Of a DNA stretch of 9,968 nt, positions 1 through 5,369 are shown piece after piece. Under the pieces are notes generated by a model. The model did no database searches. It was not told where the DNA came from and saw nothing but the letters and a program-made list of their open reading frames with translations. The stretch comes from Accumulibacter sp. (lineage in GTDB: Bacteria > Pseudomonadota > Gammaproteobacteria > Burkholderiales > Rhodocyclaceae): the NCBI GenBank assembly GCA_003538495.1, contig DPSD01000455.1:1-9968 (forward strand), given 5' to 3'. The first letter of the stretch is position 1; each line of letters opens with the position of its first letter. The position numbers were made by a program, and so were the translations under genes.

Positions 1-967
1 GCACCAGGCCGGCGTCGATGGTCTGGTTCGATTCCCCCGCGGCGAGGGTGACCACCTGGCTGAAACCAGTCGCGACATTCGCATCGCTGTCGGCAGCGTC
101 TTGGCTGTTGCCGTTGGCGTCTTGCACGGTAAGGAATGTCGCTGTCGGCGCGACGAACTTCACCTGATAGTTGCCCGCCTTGAGTCCTGCGAACTGGTAG
201 TACCCTTGCTCCACCGCAACAGTGCTGAAGTCGTCGCCGGTCACCGTGCTCGCAACCAGCGTGTTGTTGTGGTCGTACAACTCGACGATCACGTTGTTTA
301 CACCAGCCTCGCCAGCATTCTGGACGCCATTGGCGTTGGCATCGAGCCATACGAAGTTGCCGAGTTTGGCGCTCTGCAACTGCACGATCAGAGGCTGTAC
401 GTTGCCTGCGGGGTCGATGACCGTCGAGAAGAAGGCGTCCGTGGGCAAGACGCCGAGTCCGCTGGCGATGGCTGATTGAGCCTCGAACACGAGCAGGTTG
501 ATGTCGGCGGCACTGACAACATTGCGATTGTTGTCGTTCAGGAAGAGTGTCAGGCCGGCGCTACCGATCTGGGCGTCGGTGAAGCCGACAATCTTCCAGA
601 TCGCCGTCTGCACCTCACCGTAGTTGAACTGGCCGCCGAATTTGGGATCGGAGGTGAAGTTCTGCGCCAGCAGCCAGTTGAGTTGGTCAACCTGGGTCTG
701 TGTCAGCGAATTGAAGCCAATCGGCACGAAGGACGCCGCTACGTTGCCTGCTGCCTGTTCCGCTAGATACGAAGTTGGCGACAGGGTGATGTTGATCAGG
801 GGATTGAGGCAGTATGCGTCGTACACACCGTTGGGAATCGTCGGGTCAGTGCTGCCAGTGACAATCATGTCTAGGAAGCTCGGCGCGCCAAGGTCCGGCT
901 GCTGGCCGTATGCGGTGCCCGCTACATTAGTGGCTGACGACGTGACCCTAATCGTGAATGTGGCCAT
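1..967 (-). CDS. Large secreted surface protein, N-terminal part: putative thioester domain plus SdrD B-like repeat
   Basis: The frame is open from ATG at 967 to the left window edge (322 codons), so the C-terminus is missing. Residues about 45-195 resemble a Cys-Gln thioester domain: YDAYCLNP holds Cys53, a NWLL segment follows at 97-100, and EVQTAIW holds Gln120. These match the Cys and the (hydrophobic)-Q-x-A-(I/V)-W motifs of that family. Residues 201-321 form an SdrD B-like (Cna-B-type) repeat, opening with KLGNFVWLDANANGVQ and closing with AGESNQTIDAGL. The start is firm: an in-frame TGA lies at 995-997 and GGGAG at 976-980 sits 8 nt before the ATG. The N-terminus (MATFTIRVTSSATNV) has no signal peptide, so I infer export by a type I system with a signal in the unseen C-terminus. 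Family knowledge: thioester domains can form covalent bonds to targets, and B repeats act as stalks. Whether this thioester forms is not shown by sequence. Confidence 0.8.
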   Translation of the reverse strand, partial: MATFTIRVTSSATNVAGTAYGQQPDLGAPSFLDMIVTGSTDPTIPNGVYDAYCLNPLINITLSPTSYLAEQAAGNVAASFVPIGFNSLTQTQVDQLNWLLAQNFTSDPKFGGQFNYGEVQTAIWKIVGFTDAQIGSAGLTLFLNDNNRNVVSAADINLLVFEAQSAIASGLGVLPTDAFFSTVIDPAGNVQPLIVQLQSAKLGNFVWLDANANGVQNAGEAGVNNVIVELYDHNNTLVASTVTGDDFSTVAVEQGYYQFAGLKAGNYQVKFVAPTATFLTVQDANGNSQDAADSDANVATGFSQVVTLAAGESNQTIDAGLV

Positions 968-1018
968 GAGTGTTGCTCCCTGGGTGTACGATTTTCAGTG
1001 GAAATAGCGCGAGGAAGT

Positions 1019-1034
1019 TGCTGATGCGCTGCCA
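1019..1034 (-). promoter_or_regulatory. Possible sigma-54 (-24/-12) promoter for the thioester-domain gene
   Basis: On the minus strand the 16-mer TGGCAGCGCATCAGCA has TGGCA at the -24 element and GCA at the -12 element, with the exact 10-base GG-to-GC spacing of RpoN promoters. It lacks the TT usually found just before the -12 GC. Predicted transcription would start near 1007, leaving a leader of about 40 nt before the ATG at 967. It is a weaker match than the element in front of the PEP-CTERM gene. Confidence 0.35.
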
Positions 1035-1056
1035 ACAGATTCGCTGAAGTACGGCT

Positions 1057-1077
1057 TTTCGGTTTGACGGGCCGAAA
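1057..1077. promoter_or_regulatory. Dyad TTTCGG-N9-CCGAAA upstream of the surface-protein gene
   Basis: This is a perfect 6-bp inverted repeat with a 9-base spacer. It is centred about 60 bp before the predicted transcription start of the thioester-domain gene. It could be a protein-binding site or a short hairpin; no T-run follows, so a terminator is unlikely. Confidence 0.3.
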
Positions 1078-1108
1078 GCAATCCTGAAATCTCGCCAAAC
1101 ACGAAGAA

Positions 1109-1130
1109 GGGGCGCCAATTGCAGCGCCCC
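1109..1130 (-). terminator. Probable terminator of the PEP-CTERM gene
   Basis: GGGGCGC (1109-1115) and GCGCCCC (1124-1130) form a perfect 7-bp GC-rich stem with an 8-base loop. It starts 14 bases after the PEP-CTERM stop codon. Read on the minus strand, the stem is followed by TTCTTCGTGTTT, an interrupted T-rich tract. The poor T-run makes it a moderate intrinsic terminator; some readthrough into the thioester-domain gene is possible. Confidence 0.5.
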
Positions 1131-1144
1131 CCGATCCGCAGCGA

Positions 1145-1291
1145 TTATTTCTTGCGACGAGCCACCAGCATGGCTGCGGCCGCCAGGGCGATCAGGGCCA
1201 GCGATTCCGGCTCCGGGACGTTGAAGGTTGGGGCAGCAAAAACAGGCATGGCAGAAGTCAAAAGAACGGCAAAGGATAGCAGGGTGCGCAT
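1145..1291 (-). CDS. Minimal PEP-CTERM sorting-domain protein (48 aa)
   Basis: The protein is a signal peptide joined almost directly to a PEP-CTERM tail. Residues 1-19 (MRTLLSF...VFA) are a Sec signal with likely cleavage after VFA. After about six residues comes VPEPESLA (25-32), then a hydrophobic segment (32-43) and the basic end ARRKK. PEP-CTERM tails are cut and anchored by exosortase (EpsH/XrtA family), typically in bacteria that make exopolysaccharide and biofilm or flocs. After both cleavages only a peptide of fewer than ten residues would remain. The start is set by GGAGG seven bases before ATG 1291; a longer GTG-started frame to 1330 has no ribosome site. A sigma-54-like promoter lies upstream and a hairpin terminator downstream, so it looks like a one-gene transcript. 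No exosortase is present in the window. The PEP-CTERM call is secure; the function is unknown. Confidence 0.82.
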   Translation of the reverse strand: MRTLLSFAVLLTSAMPVFAAPTFNVPEPESLALIALAAAAMLVARRKK

Positions 1292-1365
1292 GGAAGATTC
1301 CTCCGGTATAAGTTGGGTATCGGTTACCACCGGTCGTTTGAACGATCAGCGGTCGAAGGAACATA

Positions 1366-1381
1366 AGCACAAGTTATGCCA
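1366..1381 (-). promoter_or_regulatory. Sigma-54-like (-24/-12) promoter of the PEP-CTERM gene
   Basis: The minus strand reads TGGCATAACTTGTGCT. Compared with the RpoN consensus TGGCACGNNNNTTGCW it keeps TGGCA, the T-G-C-W of the -12 element and the strict spacing. The changes are C to T at position 6, G to A at position 7 and T to G at position 12. Transcription would start near 1355, giving a leader of about 64 nt. RpoN control of PEP-CTERM genes through the PrsK/PrsR system is reported in floc-forming Zoogloea, which fits, but the link here is inferred. Confidence 0.5.
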
Positions 1382-1421
1382 TGAGACGATACCGTCATGA
1401 TTTAGCAGCTTGATGTGCTCG

Positions 1422-1474
1422 TCGGACGTTCTCCACGGATGCTACCTGTAAACTTTTCCGACACTCTCCACGGG
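1422..1474. repeat. Pair of 18-bp direct repeats upstream of the PEP-CTERM promoter
   Basis: TCGGACGTTCTCCACGGA (1422-1439) and TCCGACACTCTCCACGGG (1457-1474) agree at 14 of 18 positions and are spaced 35 bp start to start. On the PEP-CTERM coding strand they read CCGTGGAGA-N3-TCSGA. They lie about 40-95 bp before the -24 element, where enhancer-binding activators of sigma-54 promoters usually bind. Binding is inferred only. Confidence 0.35.
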
Positions 1475-1596
1475 GACCCATTGGCGCTCAAAAGGAGAAG
1501 CTCGCGCCGAACGTGGGGCACTCGGCGGCCGAAGCCCCTCGCCGCCCTGGCGCCGCAAACCGGTCCCCCGACCGTGGCCACCACGAACCAAGCGCC

Positions 1597-2523
1597 CTAC
1601 GGTATGAACGACCATTCGATCTGGTCACTACGTTCGACACCCGCTGTCATCGCGCGACACAGGCTGATGAACTCGCGCATGCCTGCGGTCTGGAACTTTC
1701 GCCGGTGCCAGAGGAAGTGGAAATGTCGCCGCAGATCGAGTTCGGGCGTTTCAATGGCCACCAGGCTGCCTCGGCGGAAGGCCTCGCGCAGTGCCAGCCG
1801 TGAAATGCAACCTATGCCGAGGCCGAATTCGACGGCCCGCTTGATCGCTTCGGTGTGTTCGAGTTCCAGCCGGACCTGCAGTGGCCAATGCTGATGGCGC
1901 AGCGCCTGGTCGAGTGTTTCGCGGGTTCCCGAGCCGCTTTCGCGAACGATCCAGGCTTGGTCGGCGAGCTCGTCCAGCGTCGCCGAACCCCTTCTCGCCA
2001 GCACGTGTCCCGGTGCGCAGAAGACCACCAGCTCGTCGGCAACCCACGGCTCGACGACCAGCTCGGGGTGTCGGCAACTACCCTCGATCAACCCGAGGTC
2101 GAGTTCGTGACGCGCCAGTTGATCGACGATGGTCGTCGTGTTGTGCACCTTGAGGTGCAGGGTGCTCTCCGGATGCCGCTTGAGGAAGTCGGCGACGATC
2201 AGCGTCGCCAGATAGTTGCCGATGGTCAGCGTCGCACCGATCTGCAGCCTGCCGTACCCGGCATGACCTTCGAGCGCACTTTCGATCGCCGCCGCCCGCT
2301 CGATCAGTTCGACCGCCTGTGGCAGCAAGGCCTGCCCGAGTTCGTTCAAACGAAGGCTCTTGCCGAAGCGGTCGAAAAGCTGCGTATCGTACTGCCGCTC
2401 GAGCTCGCCAAGTGCCGTGCTGGTTGCCGACTGTGACAGCGAGAGATCCTCGGCGGCGCGTGAAACGCTCTCGTACCGGGCCACAGCAACGAATACCCCA
2501 ATCTGCCGCAAGCTGAAGCGCAT
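1597..2523 (-). CDS. finR: LysR-type transcriptional regulator, FinR-like
   Basis: This is a 308-residue, full-length LysR-family regulator. The N-terminal winged helix-turn-helix covers about residues 1-60 (SRAAEDLSLSQSATSTALGELER at 21-43 is the recognition part). An effector-binding domain follows from about residue 90, with conserved stretches such as GATLTIGNYLATL, LDLGLIEG and GLGIGCISRLALR. The sequence closely recalls FinR/YeiE-type regulators. In Pseudomonas, FinR sits divergent to fpr and activates it under oxidative or redox stress; the same head-to-head order occurs here with fpr at 2623. The ATG at 2523 overlaps a perfect dyad (2522-2540), which suggests that the regulator represses its own gene while activating fpr. 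The ribosome site is weak (GGTGG, 7 bases before the ATG). The family is certain; the FinR assignment is strong but rests on recalled similarity and context. Confidence 0.85.
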   Translation of the reverse strand: MRFSLRQIGVFVAVARYESVSRAAEDLSLSQSATSTALGELERQYDTQLFDRFGKSLRLNELGQALLPQAVELIERAAAIESALEGHAGYGRLQIGATLTIGNYLATLIVADFLKRHPESTLHLKVHNTTTIVDQLARHELDLGLIEGSCRHPELVVEPWVADELVVFCAPGHVLARRGSATLDELADQAWIVRESGSGTRETLDQALRHQHWPLQVRLELEHTEAIKRAVEFGLGIGCISRLALREAFRRGSLVAIETPELDLRRHFHFLWHRRKFQTAGMREFISLCRAMTAGVERSDQIEWSFIP

Positions 2524-2540
2524 ATCTATCCACCAGATAT
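2522..2540. promoter_or_regulatory. LysR-type operator between finR and fpr
   Basis: ATATCT (2522-2527) and AGATAT (2535-2540) form a perfect 6-bp inverted repeat with a 7-base spacer, a T-N11-A type LysR box. Its centre (2531) is about 65 bp before the predicted fpr transcription start near 2596, the classic distance for LysR recognition sites. It also overlaps the finR start codon. Binding by FinR is inferred. Confidence 0.6.
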
Positions 2541-2560
2541 GGTTTATTTAAAAAATCTGT

Positions 2561-2589
2561 TTCACAAATATAGCACGACGAAATACGAT
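2561..2589 (+). promoter_or_regulatory. Sigma-70-type promoter of fpr
   Basis: TTCACA (2561-2566; five of six to TTGACA) is followed after 17 bases by TACGAT (2584-2589; four of six to TATAAT). The start would be near 2596, giving a leader of about 27 nt with AGGA at 2611-2614 as ribosome site. The imperfect -10 fits an activator-dependent promoter. Confidence 0.5.
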
Positions 2590-2622
2590 AGCCAGTATCG
2601 ACCGCATACCAGGATCAGAACG

Positions 2623-3399
2623 ATGAGCAATTTCTCCGCCCAACGCGTACTTTCGGTTCGTCACTGGAACGACACCCTGTTCAGCTTCCGCACCACCCGT
2701 GACCCTGCGTTGCGCTTCATCAACGGCCAGTTCGTGATGATCGGCCTGCCGCAGGAGGGACGACCGCTGACGCGCGCCTACAGCATCGCCAGTGCCAACC
2801 ACGACGAGCACCTCGAGTTTCTGAGCATCAAGGTCCCGAACGGGCCGCTGACCTCCCGGCTGCAGCACCTGGCAGTCGGCGACGAGATCGTCGTCAGCCG
2901 CAAGCCGACCGGAACGCTGGTACTGCGTGACCTGCGACCCGGGAAGAACCTGTACCTGCTGTCGACTGGCACCGGCCTGGCGCCGTTCATCAGCCTGATC
3001 CAGGACCCCGAGACCTACGAGCGCTTCGAGAAAGTGGTGCTGATTCATGGCGTTCGCTGGCAGCGTGATCTCGCCTACAGCGACTTCATTGAACGCGAGT
3101 TGCCGCAGCACGAGTACTTCGCGGACCTGCTGCGCGACAAGCTGATCTACTATCCGACGGTCACCCGCGAGCCCTTCCGCAACCAGGGACGGATCACCCG
3201 ACTGGTCGATAGCGGCCGACTGTTTTCCGACATCGGCTTGCCGCCATTCGACCCCGCGCGCGACCGCGCGATGCTCTGCGGCAGTCCGGCGATGCTCAAG
3301 GATTGCTGTGCTCTGCTTGACAGTCGCGGTTTTGAGGTTTCGCCGCACATCGGCGCACAGGGTGACTACGTCATCGAGCGCGCTTTCGTCGAGAAGTAA
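2623..3399 (+). CDS. fpr: Ferredoxin/flavodoxin-NADP+ reductase
   Basis: This 258-residue FAD enzyme moves electrons between NADPH and ferredoxin or flavodoxin in the cytoplasm, feeding Fe-S and redox-defence pathways. The FAD domain holds RAYSIAS (51-57). The NADP domain holds STGTGLAPF (114-122) and LCGSPAML near the C-terminus. The ending ERAFVEK is typical of the short bacterial FprA-like subclass, and the length matches that class. ATG 2623 is chosen because AGGA lies 8 bases upstream and the protein then aligns with the family's usual N-terminus. The same frame is open further upstream to ATG 2539, but that extension covers the promoter and has no ribosome site. It is divergent from the finR-like regulator, with a LysR dyad and a sigma-70 promoter between them, so it is probably induced by redox stress. 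The next gene, ettA, is 222 bp away and probably separate. Confidence 0.92.
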   Translation: MSNFSAQRVLSVRHWNDTLFSFRTTRDPALRFINGQFVMIGLPQEGRPLTRAYSIASANHDEHLEFLSIKVPNGPLTSRLQHLAVGDEIVVSRKPTGTLVLRDLRPGKNLYLLSTGTGLAPFISLIQDPETYERFEKVVLIHGVRWQRDLAYSDFIERELPQHEYFADLLRDKLIYYPTVTREPFRNQGRITRLVDSGRLFSDIGLPPFDPARDRAMLCGSPAMLKDCCALLDSRGFEVSPHIGAQGDYVIERAFVEK

Positions 3400-3412
3400 G
3401 CGTCGCGCCAGT

Positions 3413-3613
3413 CTAAACGCCGCAGCACTCGCCACCCTCCCCCTGCGAGCCCCGCCGACTCAGCTCGAACGCCTTGGTGACGTGGCCGTACCTTGACGTA
3501 TTGAAGCCCCGCCCGCCACGAACGACCAGTCTCGGGTAGACTTGCCCTTTCCGGACGACGCGCAACGTGCGTCCGCCGGATGCTCTTACCTTTTTCCACC
3601 TCCTGATCGACAA
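3413..3613 (-). CDS. Doubtful small basic ORF (66 aa), unknown
   Basis: An open frame lies between fpr and ettA, convergent to fpr and antisense to the ettA leader. I do not recognise it. It is rich in Arg and Gly (VVRKGQVYPRLVVRGGRG), with Cys-Cys near the end (GECCGV). From about codon 15 onward most third positions are G or C, as in real genes here, but the first dozen codons are not. The only start at the upstream end is TTG at 3613, with no good ribosome site. AGGAGG at about 3600-3605 lies inside the frame with no usable start after it. It could be a real small gene, a remnant of a larger gene, or chance. Confidence 0.25.
   Translation of the reverse strand: MSIRRWKKVRASGGRTLRVVRKGQVYPRLVVRGGRGFNTSRYGHVTKAFELSRRGSQGEGGECCGV
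3550..3580 (+). terminator. Hairpin between fpr and ettA, weak terminator candidate
   Basis: TCCGG (3550-3554) pairs with CCGGA (3576-3580), and GACGC (3557-3561) with GCGTC (3569-3573), separated by a two-base internal loop. A T-rich stretch, CTTTTT, comes only about 10 bases later. It may end fpr transcripts or be a structured part of the ettA leader. Confidence 0.3.
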
Positions 3614-3621
3614 GCAAGGCC

Positions 3622-5286
3622 ATGGCTCAATACGTATTCACGATGAATCGCGTCGGCAAGATCGTGCCGCCGAAACGCCAGATCATCAAGGACATCTCAC
3701 TCTCTTTCTTCCCCGGCGCCAAGATTGGCCTGCTGGGCCTCAACGGTTCGGGCAAGTCGACGGTTCTGCGCATCATGGCCGGCCTCGACCACGACATCAT
3801 CGGCGAAGCGACGCCGATGGCCAACCTCAAGATCGGTTATCTGGCGCAGGAACCCGAGCTCGACCCCGAAGCCACGGTTCGCCGGGAAGTCGAGTCCGGC
3901 CTCGGCGAAGTCTTTCAGGCGCAGGCCAAGCTCGATGAGGTCTACGCCGCTTACGCCGAACCCGACGCCGATTTCGACCGGCTCGCGGAGGAACAGGCGC
4001 GCCTTGAGGCGATCCTCGCCACGGCTGGCCCCGACCTTGGCAGCCAGCTCGAACTGGCAGCCGACGCCTTGCGCCTGCCGCCGTGGGAGGCGCTGATCCG
4101 GACCCTCTCTGGCGGCGAAAAGCGTCGTGTTGCGCTGTGCAAACTGCTGCTCTCGCAGCCGGACATGCTGCTGCTCGACGAGCCGACCAACCATCTCGAT
4201 GCTGAATCGGTCGAATGGCTGGAACAGTTCCTGGTGCGTTTCCCCGGCACGGTGGTCGCCGTCACCCACGATCGTTACTTCCTCGACAATGCCGCCGAGT
4301 GGATCCTCGAACTCGACCGCGGCCAGGGCATTCCGTGGAAAGGCAACTACTCGAGCTGGCTCGAACAGAAGGAAGCACGGCTGGAAACCGAGGCCAAGCA
4401 GGAAGCCGGCCGGATCAGGACCATGAAGCAGGAGCTCGAATGGGTGCGCCAGAATCCAAAGGCGCGGCAGGCCAAGAGCAAGGCGCGTCTCTCGCGCTTT
4501 GACGAATTGAGCAGTGTCGAGTACCAGAAGCGCAACGAAACGCAGGAAATCTTCATTCCGGTTGGCGACCGTCTTGGCAGCAAGGTCATCGAATTCAGCG
4601 AGGTCAGCAAGTCCTTCGGCGACCGACTGCTGATCGACAAGCTCAGTTTCAGCGTGCCGCCCGGCGCCATCGTCGGCATTATCGGCCCGAACGGTGCCGG
4701 AAAATCGACCCTCTTCAGGATGCTGATCGGCAGCGAACACCCAGACTCAGGCGAGGTGGAGATCGGCGCAACCGTCAAGCTCGCCTACGTGGACCAGAGC
4801 CGCGATTGCCTCGAGGGCGAGAAAACCGTCTTCGAGGAGATCTCCGGCGGCGCGGACCTCCTCACCGTCGGCAAGTACGAAACGCCGGCGCGCGCCTACA
4901 TTGGCCGCTTCAACTTCAAGGGCTCCGATCAGCAGAAGCGCGTTGGCCAGCTTTCGGGCGGCGAACGCGGTCGCCTGCACATGGCCAAAACGCTGATCGC
5001 TGGCGGCAACGTGCTGTTGCTCGACGAGCCGTCGAACGACCTCGACGTCGAGACGCTGCGCGCACTGGAAGACGCGCTGCTCGAATTCGCCGGCAGCGTC
5101 CTGGTCATTTCGCACGATCGCTGGTTCCTCGACCGGATCTGCACGCACATCCTGGCCTGCGAAGGGGATTCACAGTGGACCTTCTTCAGCGGCAACTACC
5201 ACGAGTACGAAGAAGACAAGAAGCGGCGGCTCGGTGAGGAAGGGGCGAAGCCCAAGCGCATTCGCTACAAGCCGATCACCCGCTGA
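3622..5286 (+). CDS. ettA: Energy-dependent translational throttle protein EttA (ABC-F ATPase)
   Basis: At 554 residues this is the size of E. coli EttA. EttA is a soluble ABC-F protein that binds the ribosomal E site and gates the first elongation steps according to the ATP/ADP ratio. Domain 1: Walker A GLNGSGKST (39-47), an arm insertion (about 95-135), signature LSGGE (162-166), Walker B LLLDEPTNHLD (183-193) with Glu187. A charged linker (about 240-325) contains the KARQAKSKARLSRFDEL stretch that contacts tRNA and ribosome in the family. Domain 2: Walker A GPNGAGKST (355-363), LSGGE (444-448), Walker B LLLDEPSNDLD (465-475) with Glu469. The C-terminal PKRIRYKPI matches the family end. Both catalytic glutamates are present, so it should be active. 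The ribosome site is poor (only AAGG close to the ATG), but the N-terminus MAQYVFTMNRVGK is the family start. It appears to be a single-gene unit with convergent neighbours on the right. Confidence 0.95.
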   Translation: MAQYVFTMNRVGKIVPPKRQIIKDISLSFFPGAKIGLLGLNGSGKSTVLRIMAGLDHDIIGEATPMANLKIGYLAQEPELDPEATVRREVESGLGEVFQAQAKLDEVYAAYAEPDADFDRLAEEQARLEAILATAGPDLGSQLELAADALRLPPWEALIRTLSGGEKRRVALCKLLLSQPDMLLLDEPTNHLDAESVEWLEQFLVRFPGTVVAVTHDRYFLDNAAEWILELDRGQGIPWKGNYSSWLEQKEARLETEAKQEAGRIRTMKQELEWVRQNPKARQAKSKARLSRFDELSSVEYQKRNETQEIFIPVGDRLGSKVIEFSEVSKSFGDRLLIDKLSFSVPPGAIVGIIGPNGAGKSTLFRMLIGSEHPDSGEVEIGATVKLAYVDQSRDCLEGEKTVFEEISGGADLLTVGKYETPARAYIGRFNFKGSDQQKRVGQLSGGERGRLHMAKTLIAGGNVLLLDEPSNDLDVETLRALEDALLEFAGSVLVISHDRWFLDRICTHILACEGDSQWTFFSGNYHEYEEDKKRRLGEEGAKPKRIRYKPITR

Positions 5287-5304
5287 CCGCCGCTCCCTGG
5301 CAGC

Positions 5305-5330
5305 GGGCCGGGACCGGTTCCGGTGCGCCC
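5305..5330. terminator. GC-rich hairpin between convergent ettA and kinase genes
   Basis: ACCGG-TT-CCGGT (5313-5324) sits inside outer arms GGGC (5305-5308) and GCCC (5327-5330). It lies 18 bases after the ettA stop and 40 bases after the kinase stop on the other strand, so it could help end both transcripts. There is no T-run on either side, so the call is weak. Confidence 0.3.
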
Positions 5331-5369
5331 GGGCGATCCCGCCGCAATCGCCGCGGCACCCGTCAAGGA

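Larger units (their letters stand above)
1292..1596. other. Intergenic region between the PEP-CTERM gene and finR
   Basis: These 305 bases hold the PEP-CTERM leader, its sigma-54-like promoter (1366-1381), a small dyad TCGTT-TG-AACGA (1334-1345), the direct repeats (1422-1474) and a GC-rich hairpin GGCGGC/GCCGCC (1524-1546). The hairpin lies about 50 bases past the finR stop and has no T-run, so it is not a convincing terminator. No gene is supported here. Confidence 0.6.

Noticed and set aside
101..1007. Several plus-strand frames across the left end
   Set aside because: They are antisense to the SdrD B-like protein, whose domains are clear on the minus strand.
1145..1330. Longer GTG start for the PEP-CTERM protein
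   Set aside because: The 13-residue extension would mask the signal peptide and has no ribosome site, while GGAGG sits 7 bases before the internal ATG at 1291.
1524..1546. GC-rich hairpin after finR as a terminator
   Set aside because: There is no T-run on either side, and it lies some 50 bases past the stop.
2548..3435. 295-codon frame antisense to fpr
   Set aside because: It is a shadow of fpr, covers the divergent promoter and has no domain.
3697..4740. 347-codon frame antisense to ettA
   Set aside because: ettA is certain on the plus strand; the antisense protein has no recognisable motif.
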